DNA of 34,530 nt from an uncultured Flavobacteriales bacterium. Lineage in GTDB: Bacteria > Bacteroidota > Bacteroidia > Flavobacteriales_D > Sanyastnellaceae. Below are positions 8,599-16,802 of the stretch, piece by piece (within the stretch, counting starts at the first letter, position 1; every line of letters starts with the position of its first letter). The notes beneath the pieces are model-generated. The model searched no databases, was not told where the DNA came from, and saw only the letters and a program-made list of their open reading frames with translations. A program made the position numbers and the translations under genes. The stretch lies in the NCBI GenBank assembly GCA_905478325.1, contig CAJQIB010000036.1, positions 1-34,530 of the forward strand, read 5' to 3'.

Positions 8599-11500
8599 TT
8601 ATTCGCAAATCGTACCGAATGCACCCAAGAATTGGAGCAAGTCAGCCGTAGTTACAGAACCGTCTTCGTTCAAGTCAGCAGGACAAGGATTCGAAAGATC
8701 GAATTCACAAGACCCGTCGTCATTACCTGCGTTGGCATCATAGTTTGATGCGTCAGCATAGGTACAACCAGCACAATCATCGAAGATGCACGCCTCAAGG
8801 TCGAGAATATTCGCTGTGTCGTCATAGTTACATGCACAAGCAATATCACACCCTTCGATACAGTTCTGACCACCCGCAGACACGTAAGCAGGACCGTAAA
8901 GCTCACCACCGGTAATCACACCACCGAATACTCCGGTGATTGACCAAGAAGGCTCACTGTTAAAGACATCATCACCTGAAGTCAAGATGTAACATCCATC
9001 AGCCAAGCAATAGGTCTCTTGAGCATAACTTCCTTCAGTCAAAGACGTCTGGATGACAGTGTTGCCTTCCAAGTCTGTGATATGAACATCACATCCAGAC
9101 CAGCCATCACCGAACGAATCATTCATCGTGATCGTGATGCAAGAACCATAGCAGCAAGAATTGTCTTCAATGGTCGCCTCAGGGTCAAAATCACATGCTG
9201 TTACGTCCGTACAACCAGCACAAGTTTCGTACTCACAAGTACCATTCTCGTCTGTCGCCTCAGGATCATAGTTACAAGCAACTTCTTCCATACATCCACA
9301 TGTTACATCACCCAATCCGAATGGATAAGATTCTGTCACCAAGCTTCCACCGGCACCGCCTTCAGCCAACGTGTTGGTGCCATCGGTTACACTCCAAGAC
9401 TGCTCTTCAGACCAAAGGAACGCACCAGTGAAGGAATAAGAGTAGCAACCTGGATCCAAGCACAATACGTCTAGACCAAATTCAGCTCCGTCATAGTTGT
9501 CTTCGTCAATGATGAACATCGCATCATCAATCGCACCGGCAGTAATGCTGTTACCCACTGCATCGAATACTTCGTATCCACCAGTAGAACCGCTGTTACC
9601 ACCTGTCCATCCGTCACCGAATGAATCATACATATTGATGATCAACGCAATTCCGTTAGGGTTAGCGTCACAAGCACATGAAGTGTACTCACAATCGTCA
9701 GCATCAATGTTAGCTTCTGGGTTGTAGTTGCAAGCAACGTCAACGAAGCAACCATAAATAGCTTCTTCGCATTCCATTTCAATTTGGAACGAACCTCCAC
9801 CATCAAAAATACCATCCAAGTCGTATCCGACATATACATAGTACGTCATAGCAGGATCTGAAACAAACTGAACAGCTGCGTCATCTTGATCGAAGAAACC
9901 ACACGTATCGAAGCTTCCGTCGCTGATCGCAACTGAGCCGTCTACCTGGTTCACACACGAGAAGTCTCCACAGTCAGCTGTAGCTGAGCTGTAAACATGC
10001 AATCGCGTGTCAATCACAGAACCACACGTGTTGATGCTGTGCAAGTCGCCTGTACCGGCGAACGTGTACCACACACCTTCATATGCTGGGAACGTCAATT
10101 CTGATGTTCCATCTTCTGCAGCTGTTCCAGTAGTAGAACCGCCGGTTCCAGCTACAGTAAATCCAGCCAACACCTCATTGCTGTTGAAATAGATTGTTGC
10201 AGTTGCACCGTTCCATCCATCGCCATATGAGTCAACACCATCGAATGTGAAGTCACCTTCAGCCATACCGCAAGCCCACTGGCCTGTTGTAGCAGCGCCT
10301 TCGAAGACAGTGCCATCAGCATCCGTCAATGACCAGGTGATTTCGCTATCCCATGTACCTCCACCTACAATAATGTAAGCAGCGTTTTCATCGGCAGCAC
10401 AAGGAGCACATACAACTTCAGGAAAACCTGTGTTCGTAGCACCACCCATTGAACCTGTAATAACTTCTCCACATGGAAGATCTGCAGCATCAGCACACAG
10501 GTCATTTTCAGGAACCACAGAGTACATGCAAGTACCGTCGTCTTGGTTAGCCAAGGCATCGTAGTTGTCAGCAGCAGCATCTGTGCAACCCAAGAAAATA
10601 CCTTGAGTCGTGAATTCAAATTCACCACACGTTTCAGCGTCTGTTGTACCTACAGCGAAGTAGTAATCCGTATTTGGCTCCAACGTGATGAAGGATTCAA
10701 TTGAACCAGCACAAGTGCCCGTGAAATTGCAACCTACATACGTAGTCAAAGCGTCACAGTCACCTCCAGCCAAGTAAATGGTTAAAGTCAAGTCTCCAGA
10801 AGTAAGGTTCGTTGCGTTAAACATGAACGTATCGAAATCTTCACCTGAAACTGCATCTGTGCTGTTAAATGTGAACCAAACCGCATAGTTGGTACCTCCA
10901 AAGCTAGGAATAGCCGTTGGTGAGGCACAGCAGTTCGTTCCAGTAAACGTTACGTTGTCAATTTGAGGAGTCGCTTCAGCACAGAAATCATTGCTTGGAA
11001 TCTCATCACAAGCAGCACATTCTACACTCAACAAGAACTCAGATCCAGAGCTGAATGCACTGTACTTAGAAACGTAGATGTAGTAGTCTTGACCCGTCGT
11101 TGCAATAAATGCTACGCTTGACATCAAACCACATGCATCGTCGTTTCCAACGATCAATTCCAATTCACCTTCATCGTTGTACTGGAACACGTGCAATTTC
11201 GTGTCACTTACTGGATCCGCAAATCCTGAAGTTGAGGTAGGTGTATCGCATGTGTTAGCGAAAACCTGCTGATCTGAATCCGAGTTGAATTCATACCACA
11301 CACCACCCGTAGTGACTGTTGTTCCGAGGAACAAGCCTGTAACACCTTCTTCATCCGAGGCGTTGGCCAAGTTACCGTTTGAAAGTGCTCCACAGAAAAC
11401 TGCTTCAGCATTCTCAATCGCGTTGTTGGTTGGAGGACAGATACAAGATCCATCATCAACTGTAACCGAAATGTTATAGTTGAAACAGTTCTCATCTGTA

Positions 11501-13272
11501 CAACCTTCGAAATCACATCCACCCAACAAGCCGAAGTCGATAAACCAACCGCCGCTTGGGAATCCAACTGGAGGAGGCAATACACCGTAGTAATTCGTTG
11601 CAATCTGGTCACCATATACCGTACCGAATTGGTCAGTAATGATCATAGCGATTTCATCATCAGCAGTTCCACCGCCAGAGCTGAGAACATAGCATCCCAA
11701 AGGAATACAATGGAAGTCTGTTGCGACACCGTCGACATACAGGTCCGCCTCATCCCAGTTTCCTGAAATAGATGTTTCACCGTCATAGCTATCTACGTAG
11801 TAAGATGCTCCGTTCCAACCATCACCACCCAAGTCGTACATGTCAATATTCATGACATACGTACCCGCGTCACAGTAAACACAAGAACCATCGTTCTGTT
11901 GAGTTGCTGTTGGATCATAGTTCGCAGCAGAAGTGTCCATGCAACCGATGCAACCGTAGTCACATGTGCCGTCATCCAAGTTTGCTGTTTCGTCGTAGTT
12001 ACATGCCGTAGCATCCGTGCAACCAGGAAAAGCTGGCAAGCAAAAATCAGTCGATTCAGAAGAACCGAACGAAGCTCCAGAAGCCAATGTCGTTCCATTT
12101 GCATCTTCAACCGCATAAGAACCATTGCCATAAGAACAGCACATGCCGTCTCCGAATGAATCATACATCGTGAACGTGTAGCATGTTTCGTTGACACAAA
12201 GTTCAGCACCAACGCCACCTCCACTAGCAATCATATTTCCTTCAGCATCTACCAAGTCCCAAGAGGTCTCAGAAGCATAGTTGTCAGGATTGATGATTAC
12301 AGTCACCGCTTCAAAAGCACATGATGCATCGTCAGTTGTCGCAGCTGGGTCGAAGTTACATGCAGTCGCATCGGTACAACCGACGTACTCACAAGAACCA
12401 TCGTCCTCTGTTGCAATAGGGTTGTAGTTTGAAGCCGCAGAATCAACACAACCTGGGAAAGCGCAAGCCGCTACCCAGTCAATAGGCGTGTAGCCTGAGG
12501 CCGCACAAGAGCCAGAACCGTCTGAATCCATGACGATGTTCACAACACCGGTTGGAGACTCAACAAAGGTGCCAGAGATGTCCTGGTTACCCGCCACAGA
12601 TGTAAAACCTGTTGACCACAAGATATTGGCCGTAGCCAAGTCCAATCCGTCATACACATAGATTTGATCCCAGTAGTCCTCGATTTGACCAGAATTGATC
12701 AACAAGAAAATCGATTGTCCTGCAGGAGCAACCGCGTATCCATAAGAAACAAAGTTTTGATTTGAGTCATAGCAGAAGTTGCCAGCCCAATCACATGAAG
12801 GAAACTCGCAAGAGCCATCGTCTTCACCCGCGTCTGGGTTGTAGTTGATTGCGTCCATGTCCATGCAACCTGGAGTTGCCGCATCACCCACACAAAAACT
12901 GCCCGTAGAAACAGATCCAGAACCCGTTCCTGAGCTCACGACATCGCCCATGGCGTTTGTCATGCTCCAAGACGTTCCACCATCACCATACGCGTCAGTT
13001 ACCGCAAGGGTGTAACAACCATCAGCCAAACAGGCAGTGGCATCAACACTTCCGCCGTCAGGTACTGTTGCATAATCTCCTGCAGCAGCATAAGCTACTT
13101 CCACTCCATCAGCGTCTGTAATCGACCAACCTGCCTCTTCTGGCCAGTTATCGAAAGTCAGTGACAAAGTCACTTCGTTGGCATCACACTGCCCAAAGGC
13201 CGCGGGTGCAGAATAAAGGAAAAGCGCGAACATCGCTACGATGCTGCAACACTTTGTAAACGTGTTAAACAT
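8599..13272 (-). CDS. Giant secreted mosaic protein with 12 Cys-rich ACNY repeats and EF-hand tail
   Basis: 1557 residues with a signal peptide of about 27 residues ending AAFGQ. I count 12 copies of a roughly 25-residue unit of the form GC(T/M/V)D..A.NY.(P)......DDG(S/T)C, from about residue 134 to 1520. Between them are six blocks carrying a D(S/A)(F/Y)GDG(W) motif and W-S-(I/L)-T-D-(A/V)-DG strands, a CUB-like segment near residues 160-270 (DQIYVYDGLD), and three domains resembling bacterial pre-peptidase C-terminal (PPC) domains at about 615-745, 760-890 and 920-1180. The last residues form the EF-hand tail (loop DLNEDGSVTTAD, then FGTICE). Many disulfides and bound calcium are expected. 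Probably a cell-surface or adhesive protein; no catalytic motif is seen. Confidence 0.9.
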   Translation of the reverse strand: MFNTFTKCCSIVAMFALFLYSAPAAFGQCDANEVTLSLTFDNWPEEAGWSITDADGVEVAYAAAGDYATVPDGGSVDATACLADGCYTLAVTDAYGDGGTSWSMTNAMGDVVSSGTGSGSVSTGSFCVGDAATPGCMDMDAINYNPDAGEDDGSCEFPSCDWAGNFCYDSNQNFVSYGYAVAPAGQSIFLLINSGQIEDYWDQIYVYDGLDLATANILWSTGFTSVAGNQDISGTFVESPTGVVNIVMDSDGSGSCAASGYTPIDWVAACAFPGCVDSAASNYNPIATEDDGSCEYVGCTDATACNFDPAATTDDASCAFEAVTVIINPDNYASETSWDLVDAEGNMIASGGGVGAELCVNETCYTFTMYDSFGDGMCCSYGNGSYAVEDANGTTLASGASFGSSESTDFCLPAFPGCTDATACNYDETANLDDGTCDYGCIGCMDTSAANYDPTATQQNDGSCVYCDAGTYVMNIDMYDLGGDGWNGASYYVDSYDGETSISGNWDEADLYVDGVATDFHCIPLGCYVLSSGGGTADDEIAMIITDQFGTVYGDQIATNYYGVLPPPVGFPSGGWFIDFGLLGGCDFEGCTDENCFNYNISVTVDDGSCICPPTNNAIENAEAVFCGALSNGNLANASDEEGVTGLFLGTTVTTGGVWYEFNSDSDQQVFANTCDTPTSTSGFADPVSDTKLHVFQYNDEGELELIVGNDDACGLMSSVAFIATTGQDYYIYVSKYSAFSSGSEFLLSVECAACDEIPSNDFCAEATPQIDNVTFTGTNCCASPTAIPSFGGTNYAVWFTFNSTDAVSGEDFDTFMFNATNLTSGDLTLTIYLAGGDCDALTTYVGCNFTGTCAGSIESFITLEPNTDYYFAVGTTDAETCGEFEFTTQGIFLGCTDAAADNYDALANQDDGTCMYSVVPENDLCADAADLPCGEVITGSMGGATNTGFPEVVCAPCAADENAAYIIVGGGTWDSEITWSLTDADGTVFEGAATTGQWACGMAEGDFTFDGVDSYGDGWNGATATIYFNSNEVLAGFTVAGTGGSTTGTAAEDGTSELTFPAYEGVWYTFAGTGDLHSINTCGSVIDTRLHVYSSATADCGDFSCVNQVDGSVAISDGSFDTCGFFDQDDAAVQFVSDPAMTYYVYVGYDLDGIFDGGGSFQIEMECEEAIYGCFVDVACNYNPEANIDADDCEYTSCACDANPNGIALIINMYDSFGDGWTGGNSGSTGGYEVFDAVGNSITAGAIDDAMFIIDEDNYDGAEFGLDVLCLDPGCYSYSFTGAFLWSEEQSWSVTDGTNTLAEGGAGGSLVTESYPFGLGDVTCGCMEEVACNYDPEATDENGTCEYETCAGCTDVTACDFDPEATIEDNSCCYGSCITITMNDSFGDGWSGCDVHITDLEGNTVIQTSLTEGSYAQETYCLADGCYILTSGDDVFNSEPSWSITGVFGGVITGGELYGPAYVSAGGQNCIEGCDIACACNYDDTANILDLEACIFDDCAGCTYADASNYDANAGNDDGSCEFDLSNPCPADLNEDGSVTTADLLQFLGAFGTICE

Positions 13273-13629
13273 TTGATTTGGTTTTGGTTAGAATTTTCAG
13301 ACAATTTGGTAGGCTCAACTTTTCAAGCCTTTAAGAGAACGCAACACCCAACACTGACCGATCGTTATAGTTTAAAGCCTTCTAGAGCAAGACTCGACCT
13401 GTTTTCATTCACTCGAATCGCGGCGAAATTTTGTTAAGGCGCACTTCGATTGGGGCTAAATGTAGCGCAAGCTTTTAATAAATCCAACAAATCACAACGG
13501 AATTAACCCATGTCGTCAAAAAGCTTCATCGCTTATTTAACACAACTCACGGACAATAGACCCCGTTTTACCGAATGTTGTAACATCCGAATTCCATGCA
13601 AACATGCTTGATTATGAGTCCATTAGGAT
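13273..13629. other. Gene-free stretch upstream of the giant protein gene
   Basis: About 357 bases between the start of the giant gene and the end of the next minus-strand gene. It must hold the promoter of the giant gene, but I find no exact TAnnTTTG box on the minus strand. A 12-base palindrome (ATGTTGTAACAT, 13575-13586) is the only symmetric site I noticed. I see no RNA gene. Confidence 0.4.
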
Positions 13630-14172
13630 TTACTTCCACATCTCATTGTGCCAACTTTCTTGAAACGAAGGCGTCGATTGTGTCTCCCACTCCCCTTTGT
13701 TTGCACAGAGTGTGTTGACGACTACGGTGTTATCCTGGACCAACCCCGCCTTTCGTGCCATCCAAAATGCCGACAATGCAGATTCCTCCCACACAGGCGA
13801 TTCCGCAGTTCGATGCAACACCTGATCACGTCGCAACCAGTCAATCGCCGGCGTCTCTTTTTCTCCCAAGCGCTGCATGAATTGAACGGATGCATCGATG
13901 GAGCAACCCGACGCTCCGGCCTGACCCTCATCCAATGCAATTAAAAGAATCCTTGACCCTTGCAGTTTCCAACTTGCTGTCAACTCGGTTCCGTGAGCCA
14001 CCCATGCCGCTGTGAATCGCTCGGCATTTTCTGCAACGCGATCATTTTCCGACGTCGTCAACAACCGATCGGCCACATAAACCCACAATCGGCTTGAATC
14101 AGGCAATTTTACCCAAAGACTCCCTTCAAGACTTTCATCCGGAAACCACGAATTCGTCGGTGTATCAATCAT
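13630..14172 (-). CDS. Conserved Bacteroidota hypothetical protein (often labelled 'ABC transporter ATPase')
   Basis: 180 residues, no signal peptide and no membrane segment, so probably cytoplasmic. The pattern DSSRLWVYVADRLL...WVAHGTELTASW...ILLIALDEGQAGASGCSIDASVQF...ESWHNEMW matches a small family of about 160 residues found across Bacteroidota. As I recall it, databases often call this family 'ABC transporter ATPase'. There is no Walker A (GxxGxGKS/T), no signature LSGGQ and no Walker B here, so that label cannot describe an ATPase. The most conserved block, ASGCSIDASV, has a Cys that could be functional. It is divergent from the polysaccharide kinase gene, with 106 bases between starts. 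Function unknown. Confidence 0.8.
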   Translation of the reverse strand: MIDTPTNSWFPDESLEGSLWVKLPDSSRLWVYVADRLLTTSENDRVAENAERFTAAWVAHGTELTASWKLQGSRILLIALDEGQAGASGCSIDASVQFMQRLGEKETPAIDWLRRDQVLHRTAESPVWEESALSAFWMARKAGLVQDNTVVVNTLCANKGEWETQSTPSFQESWHNEMWK

Positions 14173-14278
14173 ACGGCAAGGTAAAACTCAATCTGTACGA
14201 ATACGAACACCCCTCGCTGAGCAAAATTCAATGAAGTGCGGTTCCAACGTAATGCATTCCTTGCGAACTTGCGGGCGC

Positions 14279-16717
14279 ATGGCGGACACAACGAACCAGA
14301 ACAACGGGCTGATATCTCTCAGTACGCTTAGGCCTTATATTAAGCTACTCATCAAGAACTGGTGGCTCATTGCATTGCTTGCAGCTACGGGCTATGCCTC
14401 CGGCCGTTTGATCACCCACAGGCAACTCAACATCTACAATGCCTCCGCCGAGATCCTCCTTGACGCCGGCAAGGAATTGGATTACCAGAAAAAGATGATG
14501 GGGACGATGAACCCCTATGGCAACATGGGCAATTCAGACACCAAGGACCAGCAACGGATCCTGAGCTCGTTTGATTTGATTGGCCGAGCGGTGGACCGCA
14601 TGTCGCTGGACATCGACTATTATTTTGTGGGACGATTGCGAACCAGCCAAGTGGCCGGTTACAGCAATATCCTCATCCGAGCCAATCCTGAATTGTTCAA
14701 CAGTTCTTTTTTAGGTCGGGACATTGATCTCTTCATTGAGGACGAGGCGCATTATTTGTTGCGCTACGCGATGCCCAATGGAGAGGTCGTGGAAGAACGG
14801 TATGCTTTTGGTGTGCCCATCGAAGGCCCGAACTTGGCCTTGACCATCGACTTCGTAGACAGCAAGGTGTTCAATTACACCAACGCCAACGGACGGGGCA
14901 TCAACACCGAAGCGCTGGAAGAAGCGCGACGACAGCACTTCCGTTTCCGCGTGTTCAATCGCTCCCAGCGCATTGGTCAAATGCGGGGTTCGTTGCGGGT
15001 CAACAACGTGTTGGGCACCAACATCCTGACTCTTCAATCTTCCAGTACGCTGCCAGGCCGTGGGCAAGAATTCTTGAATATACTCAGTGAGATCTACATC
15101 AATTACACAAAGGAAGCCCGATTGGAATCCAGCTTGAAAACTGAATTGTTCATCAACCGACAATTGGACGAGTTGGTCAACATCATGGACAGCTTGGAGA
15201 TGCAAGTGGATGGCTTCAAGGCCCAGAATGACATCTTGGACTTGACGCGTGAGCAGACCGAATATTTCAATAGTCTCGTGCAATTGGAGAGCGGAGAGCG
15301 AGAACTCGACATGCGCCTCGAGGCACTGAAATCCTTACAATCCTATTTGAAGTCTGGGGCGGAAGATTCTGGCCTCCCTCCCACCTCTTATTTATTTGGA
15401 GAAGACGCGCTCTTAATTGAACAAGTGAATCAGCTTTTTCAGATGCGCACGGAACGGACAGCTGCCTTGCTTGACGTGACCGAAGACAGCTTTTCGATTC
15501 GACGGCTGGACAGTGCGATCAGCAATGCCCGGTTTACCATCGCGAAGTACATCAACGACACAGAGGATGCACTGGCGAGCCAGCGCATTAGCTTGCGTGG
15601 TCAAATCGCCAGCCTGGAGCAACGTTTGAGCGGAATCCCTGCTACCCAGCGTGACATCATCAGCATGGAACGGAAGCTGCAGGTTAACGAAAAACTGTAT
15701 GTCTTCTTGCTTGAATCCCGCGCACAAAATGTCATTTCACGTGCCGGCATCGCACCCCAGGCCATCATCATTGAGCAGGCTCGTGGAGGCGGCATCATTG
15801 GGCCGGATAAACGCGGGACCATTCGTTCCAACACCCTCATGGGGGCCCTGGCCGCGTTGGCCATTGCCTTCTTGCGCATGCTCTTGTTCGAACGCATTGA
15901 ATCGACACAGGAGCTCCGTGAAATCTCGAGTATTCCTGTGGTGGCCGGACTGCCGCATTACCCCGAAGCGGAGAAAAACCCGATCTCCATCCTCGCGGAC
16001 AGCCGCTCTCCAATTACGGAAGCCTTCAGGAGTCTCAGGACCAATTTGCAGTACCTGCTCGCCAAGGAAGGCGCCAACACCATCCTCATCAGTTCGCTAC
16101 ACCCTGGTGAGGGCAAGTCTTTTGTATCCGCAAACTTGGCTACTGTTTTGGCTAAAACGGGCAAAAAGGTTGCGCTCATTGACTTTGACATGCACAAACC
16201 CAAGGTTCACAAGAACTTCAAACTTTCGAATCAACTTGGCCTGAGTTCCTTTCTCATTGGGCGTTGCTCTGTCGAAGAGATGAGGCAATTGGGACCCGTC
16301 GAGTCCTTGCACGTGTACACGGCCGGCCCGGTACCTCCCAATGCTTCGGAATTGGTCCTCAATGACCGATTGGATGACCTCCTGACTGGGTTGCGCGCCA
16401 CGTATGACTACGTGATTTTGGATACACCGCCTATTTTGCTCATCACAGACGCGTTGGTACTCATGAGCAAGGTGGATACCGGACTTTTGGTCACCAACAC
16501 GTTGAAATCCAACAAACGCGGCATCAAACATTTGGAGGAGGCTTTGAGTCAAAACAATCTCAACCACGCCTCCTTGGTCTTGAACAACATTCGCATGACC
16601 CGTTGGGGACAGGTTTACGCCAAGTACGCTTACAAGTACGGATACGGATACGGATACGGATACGGATACGGATACGGTGGAGCCAAGTACGGCGACGAGC
16701 CGGAGTCGCAGGCATAA
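14279..16717 (+). CDS. Wzc-like polysaccharide co-polymerase / tyrosine autokinase (BY-kinase)
   Basis: 812 residues from the ATG at 14279; a start at 14231 would add a 16-residue extension. A Wzz-type chain-length domain is framed by membrane segments at about residues 24-44 (NWWLIALLAATGYASG) and 517-537 (LMGALAALAIAFLRMLLF), with a periplasmic coiled coil at about 290-450. The cytoplasmic kinase has Walker A HPGEGKSF near 608, Walker A' VALIDFDMHKP near 631 and Walker B VILDTPPILL near 711. The C-terminus holds 11 tyrosines, seven of them in a Tyr-Gly run, the expected autophosphorylation cluster. Such proteins control export and length of capsule or exopolysaccharide in the inner membrane. 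No wza-like export gene or phosphatase gene is adjacent, although a glycosyltransferase lies at 32.4 kb. Confidence 0.93.
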   Translation: MADTTNQNNGLISLSTLRPYIKLLIKNWWLIALLAATGYASGRLITHRQLNIYNASAEILLDAGKELDYQKKMMGTMNPYGNMGNSDTKDQQRILSSFDLIGRAVDRMSLDIDYYFVGRLRTSQVAGYSNILIRANPELFNSSFLGRDIDLFIEDEAHYLLRYAMPNGEVVEERYAFGVPIEGPNLALTIDFVDSKVFNYTNANGRGINTEALEEARRQHFRFRVFNRSQRIGQMRGSLRVNNVLGTNILTLQSSSTLPGRGQEFLNILSEIYINYTKEARLESSLKTELFINRQLDELVNIMDSLEMQVDGFKAQNDILDLTREQTEYFNSLVQLESGERELDMRLEALKSLQSYLKSGAEDSGLPPTSYLFGEDALLIEQVNQLFQMRTERTAALLDVTEDSFSIRRLDSAISNARFTIAKYINDTEDALASQRISLRGQIASLEQRLSGIPATQRDIISMERKLQVNEKLYVFLLESRAQNVISRAGIAPQAIIIEQARGGGIIGPDKRGTIRSNTLMGALAALAIAFLRMLLFERIESTQELREISSIPVVAGLPHYPEAEKNPISILADSRSPITEAFRSLRTNLQYLLAKEGANTILISSLHPGEGKSFVSANLATVLAKTGKKVALIDFDMHKPKVHKNFKLSNQLGLSSFLIGRCSVEEMRQLGPVESLHVYTAGPVPPNASELVLNDRLDDLLTGLRATYDYVILDTPPILLITDALVLMSKVDTGLLVTNTLKSNKRGIKHLEEALSQNNLNHASLVLNNIRMTRWGQVYAKYAYKYGYGYGYGYGYGYGGAKYGDEPESQA
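16637..16678 (+). repeat. Hexanucleotide tandem repeat (TACGGA)n encoding Tyr-Gly
   Basis: Six perfect copies of TACGGA (16637-16672) followed by TACGGT. Every unit adds one Tyr-Gly pair to the tyrosine tail of the kinase. Because the unit is six bases, slippage would change the tail length without shifting the frame. Confidence 0.95.
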
Positions 16718-16763
16718 CTCAGGGTTGTTAACACCGTGCAACAAACAACGTCGGTTCGGCGTC

Positions 16764-16796
16764 TTGTCTACATGCCATCAATGCATTGTATTTTTG
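16764..16796 (+). promoter_or_regulatory. Possible Bacteroidota promoter of the gliding-type protein gene
   Basis: TTG at 16764-16766, 22 bases, then TATTTTTG at 16789-16796, an exact TAnnTTTG box. Transcription would start about five to seven bases later, at or next to the ATG at 16803, which would make the transcript leaderless or nearly so. Confidence 0.35.
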
Positions 16797-16802
16797 TCTA
16801 GC

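Noticed and set aside
8599-13272. Regularly spaced repeats that could suggest a CRISPR-like array
   Set aside because: The repetition is at protein level (Cys-rich units about 25 residues long) within one continuous reading frame; the DNA units are diverged and unevenly spaced.
13273-13629. A tRNA or small RNA gene in the gap before the giant protein gene
   Set aside because: No cloverleaf with a T-loop GTTCRANYC could be built on either strand by eye.
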